DNA of 64,000 bases from Metridium senile (lineage: Eukaryota; Cnidaria; Anthozoa; Actiniaria; Metridiidae): assembly GCA_949775045.1 (NCBI GenBank), contig OX459095.1, positions 22,348,811-22,412,810 on the forward strand, written 5' to 3'. The position numbers and the translations under genes were made by a program. Numbering within the stretch: position 1 is the first letter of the stretch; each line of letters begins with the position of its first letter. Under the pieces are notes generated by a model, which saw only the letters and a list, made by a program, of their open reading frames with translations, was not told the DNA's origin and did not search any database. This document shows positions 1 to 12,100 of this stretch, one piece after another.

Positions 1-75
1 GCAGCCATTTTCAGAGAAGTGGACCGTAGGGACCGTAGGGAAGTGGAACGAGACTAAAAACGGCTGCGGGGAAAA
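1..75. repeat. short hairpin MITE at the serpin 1 promoter
   Basis: The termini gcagccatttt (1-11) and aaaacggctgc (57-67) are inverted. A related left end occurs at 4282, upstream of serpin copy 2, and a related short hairpin at 39043-39105. The element therefore sits within the proximal upstream region of both serpin copies and could supply promoter sequence. The window starts inside it, so the left boundary is unknown. Confidence 0.5.
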
Positions 76-177
76 CTATGGGCAAATAAGGCGCCTATTT
101 AAAAATCGGATGCGACAAGGGACTGCAGATATTAGTCGTTGATGTCGTCGTTAATCAGGTTGATTGAGCAAAATCTG

Positions 178-1416
178 ATGAGTTGTTCTTTCGGAACGCG
201 GAATATTTGGGAAGGTCTTTTGCTGTGCTGTATTATTTCTCTACTTGTGTTCAATCCAACAATGGCACAATCAACTCTCCTAAAGTCGACAGCAAACAAG
301 TTTTCTTTGAATCTCCATAAGATTCTTCGCTCTGACGACCCCGAACAGAATCTTTTCTATTCTCCATCAAGCATTCTTGTTGCACTAGCAATGACCTACC
401 TTGGAGCTCGTGGAAACACTGCAAAACAAATGTTCAAGTCCTTTAACCTCGATGAAATGCCAGAGCCACAAATAAAGCAAGAATTTCACAAGTTTCTTGA
501 ATCATTGAGCAAGAGTAACTCGAACGGGAACCAAATATCAATGGCGAACCGGTTGTTTGCACAGATGGGATTTGATATCGTTCAAGCATTTCAGGACGAG
601 ACAAACCAATTCTTTAATGCACAGCTAGCCATGGTTGATTATGTGAAAAACCCCGAAGGAGCAAGAGGAGAAGTGAATAAGTGGGTGGAAGGGAAAACGG
701 AAGGAAAGATAAAAGATCTCATCCCACAAGGGATGTTTACACAAGCATCTCGACTAACCCTAGTAAATGCTATTTACTTCAAGGGATCTTGGTTGAATCG
801 GTTTGAACCCAATGCAACACATGAAGGTCAATTCCAAGTGACACCAACAAAAGACATCAATGTCCAAATGATGTATCAGTCAAATTATTTCAAGTACATA
901 GAGGACCAGACCCTCAATTGTCAAATTATTGATCTCCCTTATGCAGGGGATCAGATATCCATGGTCATCTTTCTGCCAAATGAGGTTGACGGCTTGAGTA
1001 AATTGGAAAAATCTCTCTCTTACAAGAAACTAAGTGAAGCAGTAAGTCAACTTAAAGCAAGTAGAGCTGAAGAAGTCGAAGTCACTCTACCCAAGTTCAA
1101 GTTGACTGAAGAATTCTCGTTGAAAGAAGCCCTCAGCAAAATGGGTGCTGTCGATATGTTTGATGGTAAAGCAGATTTCACTGGTATTAGTACAGAGGGT
1201 GACCTGTATGTATCTGAGGTTGTACACAAGGCCTTTGTTGATGTTAATGAAGAAGGAACAGAAGCTGCTGCTGCTACTGGTATTGGGATGATTGGTTTAA
1301 TGAGTATGCCAATGAATCCTGAATTTAATGCAAATCATCCTTTTCTTTTCTTGATTTATCACAACAACACAGGGGTTATACTGTTCCTTGGACGAGTAGC
1401 CAAACCTCAGCAATAG
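178..1416 (+). CDS. secreted serpin, copy 1 (intact, intronless)
   Basis: Clade-B-like single-exon serpin of 413 residues, a normal serpin length. An ATG at 142 in the same frame would add 12 residues, but the ATG at 178 was chosen because it is shared with copy 2 and puts a hydrophobic signal peptide (about residues 11-30, ending near TMAQS) at the N terminus. Family landmarks include the NAIYFKGSW segment, the conserved NKWVEGKTEGKI stretch, the hinge EGTEAAAATG (from about 1252) and the NHPFLFLIY C-terminal block. The alanine-rich hinge is typical of inhibitory serpins. Counting from the hinge glycine as P15 places P1 at the Leu of GLMS, or at Met with a one-residue shift, suggesting a chymotrypsin- or elastase-like target (inference). 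Poly(A) signals AATAAA lie near 1615 and 1685. The protein is expected to be secreted; its substrate is unknown. Confidence 0.93.
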   Translation: MSCSFGTRNIWEGLLLCCIISLLVFNPTMAQSTLLKSTANKFSLNLHKILRSDDPEQNLFYSPSSILVALAMTYLGARGNTAKQMFKSFNLDEMPEPQIKQEFHKFLESLSKSNSNGNQISMANRLFAQMGFDIVQAFQDETNQFFNAQLAMVDYVKNPEGARGEVNKWVEGKTEGKIKDLIPQGMFTQASRLTLVNAIYFKGSWLNRFEPNATHEGQFQVTPTKDINVQMMYQSNYFKYIEDQTLNCQIIDLPYAGDQISMVIFLPNEVDGLSKLEKSLSYKKLSEAVSQLKASRAEEVEVTLPKFKLTEEFSLKEALSKMGAVDMFDGKADFTGISTEGDLYVSEVVHKAFVDVNEEGTEAAAATGIGMIGLMSMPMNPEFNANHPFLFLIYHNNTGVILFLGRVAKPQQ

Positions 1417-2064
1417 ACATTAGTCTTAACTGAAACAAACATAAACATTGAATATACTCTTTAAATTGAGGAAAACATAGCATTGAATTAATTGAGAAAC
1501 ATTTACAGACACAGCACAAAGTAAAAACATATAGAAGACAAAATAAGAATACAGAGGAAAACACCAATATTTTCTGGGACAAGCAAAGCACAGTTATTAG
1601 AATTAATCAAATGAAAATAAACAATATAAATTTGTATTAAATTTTTTTAAATTTAATGACATAGAAAAATATATAATTTGATCAATAAAATCAGACCATT
1701 TCAGTCTTAGTATTTGCAAAGTATTTTTGACATGCCACCTTAATCAGTAAGTTAGTAATATCTGTAAACCTAACCATCCTTGTAATTTTAGTAAGAGATA
1801 CCATTTGCACTGAATAGATTTAGGGGGGTGTAGAACTACTAAAAAACTGTCCCCAAGAATCTATTCAAAACACTACTTTTGTGGTATCCCAGATAGTGAG
1901 ATATACTTTGTTGCAAAATTGTCTAACCAAATCAGTACCACCTAAGACACACAAACATTAAACCTAGACAATCTTTTGTCAAAATTCTATATCCTATTCA
2001 AGACGATGTTGGGTAAAACCCTTTTTAAGACATCCGAAAATCAAACTCTATCCAGTTGCAAATA
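1417..2064. other. serpin 1 3' flank, part of the tandem duplication
   Basis: AT-rich 3' UTR and flank. It aligns by eye with 5677-6375 downstream of serpin 2, so the duplication extends well past the coding region. No separate gene is visible. Confidence 0.7.
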
Positions 2065-2065
2065 C

Positions 2066-2423
<358 letters not shown>

Positions 2424-2499
2424 TATATATATATATATATATATATATATGGAAGTATCCCTCCAGGGGGAGGGGGGACTTAAAAAATGGATAGGGGTG

Positions 2500-2680
2500 C
2501 TCGACGGACCTTTTAGGGTCGAAAATAAGACCCTCACATACCTTTTAGGGTCTTGAACTGACACCGTACCTTTTAGAGTCAGTTTTCGAACTTAACTTAA
2601 ATTTTTAGTTATACATATTGAAACACTGTCATATAAAAAAAATATGTGGTCATACCTTTTAGGGTCTGACTTCAGTATCT
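2500..2680. repeat. dispersed repeat with the motif ACCTTTTAGGGTC
   Basis: The motif accttttagggtc or a close variant recurs at about 2508, 2542, 2568 and 2655. There is no ORF with recognisable homology. It is a degenerate short tandem or interspersed repeat of unknown class. Confidence 0.5.
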
Positions 2681-2750
2681 GAGTTGATTTATGCATACAC
2701 TTTAGTACGGTGGCCCACAAGGGCAAAACACAACTCAATATTTGGTTGAA

Positions 2751-2990
2751 AACACAACAAAGTTTCGCAGAACAAAACAAAGTTTCGTAGAACAAAACAA
2801 AGTTTCGTAGAACAAAACAAAGTTTCGTAGAACAAAACAAAGTTTCATGGAACAAAATAAAGTTTCGGAGAACAAAACAAAGTTTCGTAGAACAAAACAA
2901 AGTTTCGGAGAACAAAACAAAGTTTCATGGAACCAAATAAAGTTTCGGAGAACAAAACAAAGTTTCGGAGAACAAAACAAAGTTTCGGAG
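2751..2990. repeat. 20-bp minisatellite, 12 copies
   Basis: Unit AACAAAACAAAGTTTCGTAG repeated in exact 20-bp register, with variants at the last four bases (GTAG, GGAG, ATGG, GCAG). Because 20 is not divisible by 3, three long antisense reading frames all read a repetitive Leu/Phe/Cys peptide; these are shadows, not genes. Confidence 0.95.
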
Positions 2991-3109
2991 AACACAACTG
3001 CCAACTGATACAAAACAAAATTTCGGGAGACTGGAACTTAGCTCGGACAACACATGGCATGACTGACTGAGTTTGGGCTACCTGTGGTCAGAGAAGTCGC
3101 TATGTTAAA

Positions 3110-3362
3110 GGGGTACTTGGACGAAAATGGCTCGAAATTGTAAAAATGGGTTTTAAGAGCTGAAATTTTGCTTCAATAATCTTCAATATCTAAACAATTA
3201 TTGTGTAAAGTATTTATCCGATAGTCCAAAGGAAAGTATTAAAAATTAACGGTTATTTTCCGTCCGCCATTGTTTTGCTTGTATCATGAATCCGGCTCAT
3301 GCCCAAGAGGATTGGGTCGAGTCAGGAAATGACATCATACCCGCAACACATAACAAACACTC
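3110..3362. other. AT-rich flank before the zinc-ribbon ORF
   Basis: No gene seen. It could be the 5' region of the broken zinc-ribbon gene that follows. Confidence 0.3.
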
Positions 3363-3945
3363 ATGGCTAATATACATGTAAATCTGCTTGGAAAGTTGAA
3401 AAACTTATGTTTTAACCGAAAAATGTCTTGGTTCTGCGAAGTGTATGGCTTCAGGAGTGTTGTAGACAAAGCATCTAGTATTTCTGTGCACATTTCTTCC
3501 TTAAAACTGAGGCTGATTCAGACAAATAGAAGAGATTTATGTGAAAACTGCGGTTGCTGGATGAGAAAAGACTACAAATATTGTCCTGGTTGTTGTACAT
3601 GATCTAGTACTTCAAGAAAGGAAGCCACGTCTGTCAATACTTTCACGGAATTTAAAGAAAAGAAGTCTAAGGAAAGGATCGATCAATATCAATCAACCGG
3701 AAAAAATAAGAAAAGAAAGATGTCCGATTATTTCCCCAGTTACTATCAACGTTGGAGTCGCATCTATGCTATCAGGGACTATGACACCGGTACGAGGAAA
3801 GTCTTTACCACTCAAAGTTACCAAATCTGTGTCAGCAAAACCTTCAATACTCAAGGAGGCGTTAAAGAAAAGAGCAGCCTACGACATACCATTCAGAAAC
3901 GATCTAACCACAGGTAGCCCAAGCTCACTGTTAGTGTTGATTTAC
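3363..3945 (+). pseudogene. broken zinc-ribbon ORF of a cnidarian repeat family
   Basis: The first frame (3363-3602) ends in a paired-cysteine motif, CENCGC...YCPGC, resembling a zinc ribbon. It then meets a TGA at 3600, yet stays open in the same frame through a Lys/Glu-rich segment to about 3735. There the coding sense shifts to another frame that starts VTINVGV and continues through RGKSLPLKV to about 3945. From memory, anthozoan genomes contain multigene families with this order (zinc ribbon, basic SF..F..K..ER segment, VTINVG domain), but I cannot name the family. One stop plus one frameshift make this a pseudogene, or exons of a gene I have not resolved. Confidence 0.5.
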
Positions 3946-3985
3946 TAAAGGATATATGGCTACTTTTGAAACTTCGATTTTTTAC

Positions 3986-4007
3986 GGGGGGGGGGGGGGG
4001 GGGGGGG
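3986..4007. repeat. poly-G tract, 22 bases
   Basis: Uninterrupted run of G. Similar runs occur at 26708, 35264 and, as C, at 39611. Confidence 0.97.
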
Positions 4008-4281
4008 CAATCAAAATCACAAAACATCAAGAGATACTTTTTATTATTATGTATAACTGTGCATGTTTATGATAAAACATTACATACTTGTATCAAATAA
4101 ATGATTCACCAAAACATTAACTATATTACTGATATATCAAAGAAGGTTCATTAACTTTGATTTGATTTTTTGTCTTTGATTTTCTGTCTCTTCCGTATTT
4201 ACTCGAATATAAGCACCGAGGCGCTTATAAAAATGTTCGCGCTTATAAAGATTTTCGCCCTTCAAATATGGTAGTCTCCCC

Positions 4282-4428
4282 GCAGCCATTTTTAGAGAAG
4301 TGGACTGTAGGGGAGTGGAACGAGACTAAAAAAAAATTGGATGCGACAAGGGACTGAGGGACTGGAACGGGATTATTCAACATCAGATCAGATCAGTAGT
4401 CGTTGATCAGGTTGATGAGCAAAATCTG
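4282..4428 (+). promoter_or_regulatory. serpin 2 upstream region, duplicated from serpin 1
   Basis: Aligns with 1-177, including the gcagcc start and the shared block ending GAGCAAAATCTG before the ATG. Core promoter elements cannot be assigned with confidence. Confidence 0.45.
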
Positions 4429-5676
4429 ATGAGTTGTTCTTTTGGAACGAGGAATATTTGGAAAGGTCTTTTGCTGTTTTTTATTATTTCTCTACTTGTG
4501 CTCAATCCAACAATGGCACAATCAACTCTCCTAAAGTCGACAGCAAACAAGTTTTCTTTGAATCTTCATGCGGAGATTCTTCGCTCTGACGACCCCGAAC
4601 AGAATCTTTTCTATTCTCCATCAAGCATTCTTGTTGCACTAAAAATGACCTACCTTGGAGCTCGTGGAAACACTGCAAAACAAATGTTCAAGTCCTTTAA
4701 CCTCGATGAAATGCCAGAGCCACAAATAAAGCAAGAGTTTCACAAGTTTCTTGAATCATTGAGCAAGAGTAACTCGAACGGGAACCAAATATCAATGGCG
4801 AACCGGTTGTTTGCACAGATGGGATTTGATATCGTTCAAGCATTTCAGGATGAGACAAACCAATTCTTTAATGCACAGCTAGCCATGGTTGATTATGTGA
4901 AAAACCCCGAAGGAGCAAGAGGAGAAGTGAATAAGCGGGTGGAAGGGAAAACGGAAGGAAAGATAAAAGATCCCATCCCACAAGGGATGTTTTCACAAGC
5001 ATCTCGACTAACCCTAGTAAATGCTATTTACTTCAAGGGAACTTGGTTGAATCTGTTTCAACGCTATGAAACACATAAAGGTCAATTCCAAGTGACACCA
5101 ACAAAAGACATCAATGTCCAAATGATGTATCAGTCAAATTATTTCAAGTACATAGAGGACCAGACCCTCAATTGTCAAATTATTGATCTCCCTTACGCAG
5201 GGGATCAGATCTCCATGGTCATCTTTCTGCCAAAGAAGGTTGACGGCTTGAGTAAATTGGAAAAATCTCTCTCTTACAAGTAACTAAGTGAAGCAGTAAG
5301 TCAACTTAAAGCAAGTAGATCTGAAAAAGTCAAAGTCACTCTACCCAAGTTCAAGGTGACTGAAGAATTCTTGTTGAAAGAAGCCCTCAGCAAAATGGGT
5401 GCTGTTGATATGTTTGATGGTAAAGCAGATTTCACTGGTATTAGTACGCTAGAGGGTCATGATCAGCTGTATGTATCTGAGGTTGTACACAAGGCTTTTG
5501 TTGATGTTAATGAAGAAGGAACAGAAGCTGCTGCTGCTACTGGTTTTGGGGCGAGTTGCATGAGCATTTCAAATAATCCTGTATTTTATGCAAATCATCC
5601 TTTCCTTTTCTTGATTTATCACAACAACACAGGGGTTATACTGTTCCTTGGACGAGTAGCCAAACCACAGCAATAG
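4429..5676 (+). pseudogene. serpin copy 2 with a premature stop
   Basis: Near-identical tandem copy of the serpin at 178-1416, open over 416 codons apart from one stop. The stop is TAA at 5281-5283, where copy 1 has AAA (1027-1029); the frame is otherwise continuous to 5676. Translation from 4429 would give 284 residues lacking the reactive-centre loop. Other changes hit conserved sites: the Trp in the NKWVEG stretch is Arg, and a nearby Leu is Pro. The loop after the shared hinge EGTEAAAATG differs from copy 1 and places Met-Ser at P1-P1'. Signal peptide and 3' end are preserved. It may be a young pseudogene, a null allele of a working gene, or an assembly or sequencing error. Confidence 0.88.
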
Positions 5677-6423
5677 ATTAGTCAAAACTTATCTGAAACA
5701 AACATAAACATTAAATACAGTTTTTAAATCGAGGACAACATAGCATTGAATTAATTGAAAAACTTTTACAGATACAGCACAAAGTAAAAACATATAGAAG
5801 ACACAATAAGAATACAGAGGAAAACTGTATAGGAAAACACCAATATTTTCTGGGACAAGCAAAGCACAGTTATTAGAATTAATTAAGTGAAAATAAACAA
5901 GATAAATTATTAAATATTAAGTCATTTGTAAATTTAATGAATATATAGAAAAATATATAATTTGATCAATAAAATCAGACCATTTCAGTCTTGGTATTTG
6001 CAAAGTGTTTTTGTTATGCCATAAGCTTGATCAATAAGTGAGTATCTGTAAATCTAACCACGACACAGAATGCATTCATGGAGGAATGGGTTCAAGACCT
6101 GGTTCTGTGCCGCCAGAAGTCTAAAAACCTGTCTTAATTTAAGATACGAGAGGGAATACCCTATTCCAGACAAAAGCAAAAAATGGACACCACTTTTGTG
6201 GTATTCTGGGAAGTGAGATACTTTGAAACTTGCAAAAGAGACCAGTACTGTTTCTAAGACACACAAATAAACCCACAATCTTTTGCCAAGGTTCTATATC
6301 CCTTTTACAGCGCAACGCCCTCTACGTTTCCACTGAGCAAGATGTTTGACGAAACTTTGACCCTTTTTCTTAACTCTTCAGCGACTTTAAATCAACCCAT
6401 GGCCTCCAGGAAAGCGTGATAGT
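5677..6423. other. serpin 2 3' flank, duplicated sequence
   Basis: Corresponds to 1417-2035 with small indels. AATAAA lies near 5968. No additional gene is seen. Confidence 0.6.
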
Positions 6424-6685
6424 TGTCGCAATCAGTCTAAGGTCCACACTCTGAAGCCTGCAAAGGATGTCGGTATATCTTTGACAAAAAATGGACTTGT
6501 CGAATTTTTATAGCATATTTTGGTTGCATGTGTTTGTGCTATATGACTATAACAAGTTGTTGCATGTTATTGAACGAGTAATAAATCACTAATTATGTCT
6601 AAATTACCGACATCCTTTGCAGGCTTCAGAGTGTGAAATTTACAGCTGCGGCCGTGACAACGATTATTGAAATAGGTGTATACTA
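6424..6685. mobile_element. MITE family A, copy 1
   Basis: Inverted ends CACACTCTGAAGCCTGCAAA (from 6449) and the matching complement ending about 6640, followed by a tgacaacg...gaaatagg tail. The same family occurs at 40490-40725 and 53945-54236. There is no coding capacity. Confidence 0.75.
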
Positions 6686-6729
6686 ATATAGTACCTACCA
6701 GGTCTCTCCTTAGAGGAGGGAGGATCAAT

Positions 6730-7000
6730 CAAAACGACACAACATGTAGATGTACTTTTATTCTTATTTTAGCTAGACATGCATTTTTATGATAAAACAT
6801 CAAATAGGTGAGTTTAGTGCTTAGTGTTGATATTGTGATGCTATTTTGCCAACCATTTTAACAATATAATTTTTCATTTTCTTTGTTCTAATAATGGTTG
6901 GCAAAACCATAACAAAATATGTCACTGTACGTCCACCTATAAATGATCACCAAAAACATTAATTATATATTAACTGATATGTAGATTTAAAAAAACTAAG
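6730..7000. repeat. second-unit copy of the 4010-4150 region
   Basis: The stretch with tttatgataaaacat and the following atgatcaccaaaa matches 4010-4130. It marks the right-hand extent of the serpin tandem duplication. Otherwise AT-rich with no ORF of interest. Confidence 0.5.
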
Positions 7001-7329
7001 CACTTTTGATGCTTTCATTTCTTCATTTCAGCATGATTATGCACCACAAATGCCATAATATACTGTCTTGTGAACTCTCTCTAAGAACAACACACAAAAT
7101 GACAATCAAATCACTTAATTATTACATACACCGAATCAACAAATGGCAACCAATTTGATCAACGATTCTTCTTGACTAGCCACTGAGCCTCTAATATACA
7201 TTTTAGAGCCTTTTTAAACAGTGTTGCAATGAGTGCAATACTATATTGTTATCTGTAACACTAAGTAAAGGAAAATGTTTTTTTTTTAATATTTTAAAAA
7301 TATTCCATATTGTTATACTGAGAAAGAAC
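7001..7329. other. AT-rich intergenic sequence
   Basis: Nothing recognisable. Confidence 0.4.
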
Positions 7330-7483
7330 TAGCCTCCTCCTCAGGCGTCTCTGTGATCTAATTTGGATTTGGGTTTCCTGTGCTGCTACTAGAGAGGGAC
7401 TAGGCGCTAGTTAGTCCCCCTCTTCTTCCTAACACAGGAAGCCCAAAAATGAAAGAAAGAAGAGATGCCTGCGGAGGAGGCTA
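7330..7483. mobile_element. Mutator-type MITE with 9-bp target duplication
   Basis: The ends TAGCCTCCTCC and GGAGGAGGCTA are inverted. The element is bracketed by AGAAAGAAC at 7321-7329 and 7484-7492, a perfect 9-bp direct repeat. A 9-bp duplication with TIRs is typical of the Mutator (MULE) superfamily. The interior is non-coding, and the short ORF starting at 7465 is a product of the TIR. Confidence 0.8.
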
Positions 7484-7492
7484 AGAAAGAAC

Positions 7493-8238
7493 CTAGGCTA
7501 CCCAGTCAAGAACAACAGCAGGTTATCATGGTTCAATTACTAGTCTGTCTTTCATATATTTTGTGTATTGTACTTAAAGAACACAAACACAAAAACCATG
7601 AAATAAAAACAACATCAAATACAAAAGAAAATAATACCTCATTACAACTTTACATGTTTTTGATAGTAACTTATAGTCCCTAAACTATTACACAGTAGCA
7701 GATTTTATTTCATGGGTAAAGTGTTTTAGCTCTATCCAAATGGAATGCATATTAAAACCAGTATTCTGCATGTAGAATAGCCTCCTCCTAAGCAGTTGCT
7801 TTGATATTTTGGTCTGAACTGGAGACCAGGACATGAAAGCATCTGCATAGGAGACTACATGTAGAAAGGTAATGTAGTGTATGGGAACCCTGTGTATTGT
7901 TCCTGTGTCACAGTTGTAAATGTGTACTTTGAGAAGTAAAGCAGTGTCTTGTTCAATCTGAGGATTTAATCCGTGTCAATCCTGCTTAGAAATACAACAG
8001 GTAACACATTAAAAAAAATGCATAATGTTATTAGTATTTTGCACAGAGCAGAGAAACTTTCCATTTATGATTGTTCTTTCATATGAGTGCTAAAATATTA
8101 ATTTTTTTTTTTATTTGTAAAAGTTATTTTCTGCCATTTATGACAAAGTTCTATTTTGCATATAAAAAATCACACTTTGAAAAAAAGACACAATGGTCAA
8201 ATTTAATACCATCATGTCCATGGTATCTCCTTCTCCTT
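7493..8238. other. AT-rich intergenic sequence
   Basis: No gene recognised. A second agcctcctcct motif near 7780 suggests another worn element. Confidence 0.35.
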
Positions 8239-8412
8239 AGTGTGTTTTTCGTCTCCTGCGAACTCAGACATTACAACAGCTAGTTATGAAATCCATGTTT
8301 GTCTGCCGCTAATTACTCAGCACCTTTTATGTCTTTGATTGACGGCAACCACAAACGTATTTCACAACTAACCGTTGGAATGTCTGAGTTCACAGAAAGT
8401 TGAAAACCGCAG
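8239..8412. mobile_element. MITE family B (CTGCGGTTTTC ends), worn copy
   Basis: The inverted pair tgcgaactcagaca and tgtctgagttcacaga brackets a centre with the motif tgattgacggca. It shares ends and interior with the better-preserved copy at 21818-21961. Confidence 0.65.
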
Positions 8413-9114
8413 TAAATGGAATGAATGAACAATATTTTTGCTGAATAATATCACATTGACTTATTTTACATTATTTCATGTACATCATTTCCAATAATAC
8501 TAGTACTATGAGTTGCTGTTTATATTATGTGTAAGAATATTAAAATATTTTGTGGACTGCACAATGTACATATATTTTTCTTTAAGTTAAATGTCTTCTG
8601 TTTTCAATGACATTGTAAAATTTGTGGAAAAAGTTTGAAAATAGACAATGGAAGTGTTTATGTCTTTTGATACAATAACATTGGATAATATTTTACTTGT
8701 GTGTGCAGGAGGTATAAGTTTTCACTTTTTTAAAGTATTTCAAATACCTTTAATAACCATTTGACTTATACTATATAACATAGTAGAAGCTTTTGACTTC
8801 GAAATGCCAGTTAATTGGAAAAAGACAATTAAGTGACCATAGCACATCTTAACCAGAGAAACACTTTCTACTAGTATTCTCTAACTACGATTCTTGAATG
8901 CAGATTCCACACATTTTAAATATTAAAGTAAAAAAAATAACTTCTTTAGCCCTAACTCACTCTAAACAAACACACAGCTTTAAAATGGATTAGATCAACC
9001 TTGGCATGAAGGCACCCTTTCATTGTATATCAAGTACTACACCTTGCGAAGCCACTTTGTTCTCCTTTTAAAGGTTGATGAAAACCACTCTAAAATGGTA
9101 GTATTAAAAAATTA
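8413..9114. other. AT-rich spacer and 3' UTR side of the RNF34-like gene
   Basis: No coding sequence seen. It lies downstream of the minus-strand stop at 9115-9117 and must include that gene's 3' UTR. Confidence 0.4.
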
Positions 9115-12100
9115 TTATGCTTTAAAAACTTTGACAATTCTTGCTACATGCTGTCGGCAAATGGGACATTCTGTAACCTTTTTGCTGCAGCCAATACAGG
9201 TTACCATGTGACCACACTCTAATAATACACAGTCTATAACAGTATCCATACAAACTTTACACAACTGCTCATCTTCCTCGTCATCTGATAACAATAAAAA
9301 TATGTCAGTAAGTGGTGGGTGAGGTGTCAGTAAGTGGTTTATAAGGTGTCAGTAAGTGGTTGGTAAGGTGTCAGTAAGTGGTTGGTAAGGTGTAATACCT
9401 AGTAAGTGATTGTGTGTTTATATGGAAATCCTTACCTGTACTTTTCTGTTTAGAGTTATTCTTATCCTTCCACAATAAGCTAACTTTTTCTAATAGTTCA
9501 TTTTTCTCACAGCATCCTTTGAAGTCCACACAGTTTGTGATAAGGATCCGTTTCAATTCCTTAACAGATAAACTGTTTATTTGGTCAACAGTTGCTACAT
9601 CATCGATAGTTCTCATCACAGCCTGAATAAAACACAAATCAATATTATAATGAATCAATAAATGATCATAATAATAAATAGTTCTTACCAAGCTACCAAA
9701 CTACATACATGTACAGTATTGATGCTTTTAACAAAGGGACCAGACATACATCAAACTTTATGAATGGATAAAGGATGACTGAATGAAAGAATGAATGGAT
9801 GGATCTATGCATTAGATGAAAGGATGAATGGATGAATGAATAAATAATTGAATGGATGAATGAATGAATGAATGAATGAATGAATGAATGAATGAATGAA
9901 TGAATGAATGAATGAATGAATGAATGAATGGATGGATTAATTAATTATTGGATGACGGAATAAATGATTGAATAAATTGTATTATGTTATAACCCCAAAA
10001 ACCTAAAATGTATTAATTCATTCATTTATACATTAATTCATTTTTCAATTGCATTGTTATGATAAATAAAGAACAATGATATTAATATAGTATAGAAAAT
10101 AAGGTGAAATAATAGAAACAATTGATGATGATATGATAAATTGAAAGTGAAACAAAATAAAAGAGTAACATTATTCAAACTGTTGCTGAGGGTGAAATGA
10201 TATTAATATAATCATGGTCAATAAAAACTTAAACTTGTCTTAAGGTATCTGCCCACCCAAAGCTGGAATGATAACTGATAACTTTACAAAGATGCTTACA
10301 TTCTGTGGAGTAGGTCTTGGTGCAGATCCATTACTTCCAGCTGTCACGTTTGTAGCATTACTACTTGTACCACTGCTGATTCCACTATGATTTGAAGCAG
10401 CAGTTCTTCCAGCACTAGTACTACTGCTACTATTACCAGAACGATTACTTGTCCATGCCGTTGAAGGCTGTGAAGGTGGACTTCTCCTAACCTCAGAGAA
10501 TGGAGCTGGTGCAGGAGATGACTGGAGAACCAGGATAATTAATTCTTGTTTTTCTTTACAGTCCTGAAATGAGATGTTTTTCTTCTGAAGGAAATCACAT
10601 AAGTCTTTGGTTTTGATTTTCTGAAGGTATTCTCTGTGAATGTGAGGTGCCTTTAATGTCCGGCAAATTAAACAGTTTGTAACAGTTGTCTCCAGAGAAG
10701 CTATTCCTTCCTTGAAACATTCTTTGCAAAAATCTCTTTTACAGCTTGAGCAGTTTCTCTGAAATAAATAATAAATTGATTAAAGAGTTGAAAATGCTAA
10801 CAAATTCCAATATTTAAACAACTACGGTACCTACAATTATGTGCAAAAAAACTTGGAAAATAAAAATAAATAAATAACAAGAAAAAGATCTCTATAACAT
10901 TTTTCCGTTTACTCTCCCCAAATCAATGTTGAGTTTTGGAAAATGTGAAACAGTTGTCATTTGAAAGACCAATCAACACTACTCGTGGGGGAGCAGGGTT
11001 TGCAAATCAAATTGATACATTTTGTATTTTTTTCAAAACTCAAACAAAAACGTCTATAAAAATGTGACAATGTCCCAACAATTTTGAACATGATTGTTGC
11101 TATTAGAATAAAACAAGGTTTAGTTCACAGGGGTTTTCATATGTATCCACAAATTATGACATAACCCCAACCTGGGTTTGTAATTACTCTGATCATACAA
11201 AATGTTGAGCTAAAATGAGAGAAACGTAGAAAACCAAGAGGGAAAGTGGATGGATTTTATAGATCATAACAACAGAAAGTGCCAAACATTCCTTTCCTTT
11301 GTTTGATGAAGTCATTTCTTTCTTAGTTTCAATTTCTCAAAACTGACCAATAAGCGCATGCAAAAGATTAGAACAACGCAAAAAACTGAAGATGATGATA
11401 ATGTCTTTGCAAGCATCAAGCACGTTTTTCAAGCAAATTATAATCACAATTATGTTATAACATCCAAAAATGTTATACTTCATATAAAAGAACTATATGT
11501 TGTTGTTATTAAAAGACAAGTAAAAAAATAAAATGTAAAATATATAACAGACTAAAATAAAACTTACAGCCTGTGTTTTGTGAACAATATTTGTATTTTT
11601 TGAAATAAAGGATCCGTGATGACATTCAAGTGACACACAAAACTAAACCCATTTAAAATGCGTATCCATAGCAGCATTGACGATGGCAATTTGGTTGTGG
11701 TAAAAAAAACTTTACCACTATTTGCACTTATCAACTTATCAACTCGATTCTGAATTATAAAATAGTTTGTTTTATCAATACTTTTTATCTGATCCAAATG
11801 TTTTCTATTTTCAAAGATGATACGTCCTCAAAAATATTGGCTGACAAATCAAAATTCTACAACAACATCGTTATAGGAGGAACGTCACGAGCTTTCAAGT
11901 CGATGCTGAACTTTAACTTCAATTTTCTTGCCTTACCTTTCGTTTCCAAAAATTGAAATTCCCACTACAAGAATAGCAGACCATATCTTCATCACTCAGT
12001 GTTGGGCTGGTTGGATTTGAAGTGTTTGAAGTGTCTGAAGTCGGATTTGAAGAAGAAGAAGAAGAAGAAGACGGAAAAGGAGGGCTGTTGTTCGGAGAGC

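Noticed and set aside
2592..3060. Three overlapping Leu/Phe/Cys-rich minus ORFs
   Set aside because: Frames of the 20-bp minisatellite.
11564..11797. 77-codon minus ORF as an extra RNF34 exon
   Set aside because: The RNF34 exons on either side join directly in phase with family-typical sequence, leaving no place for it.
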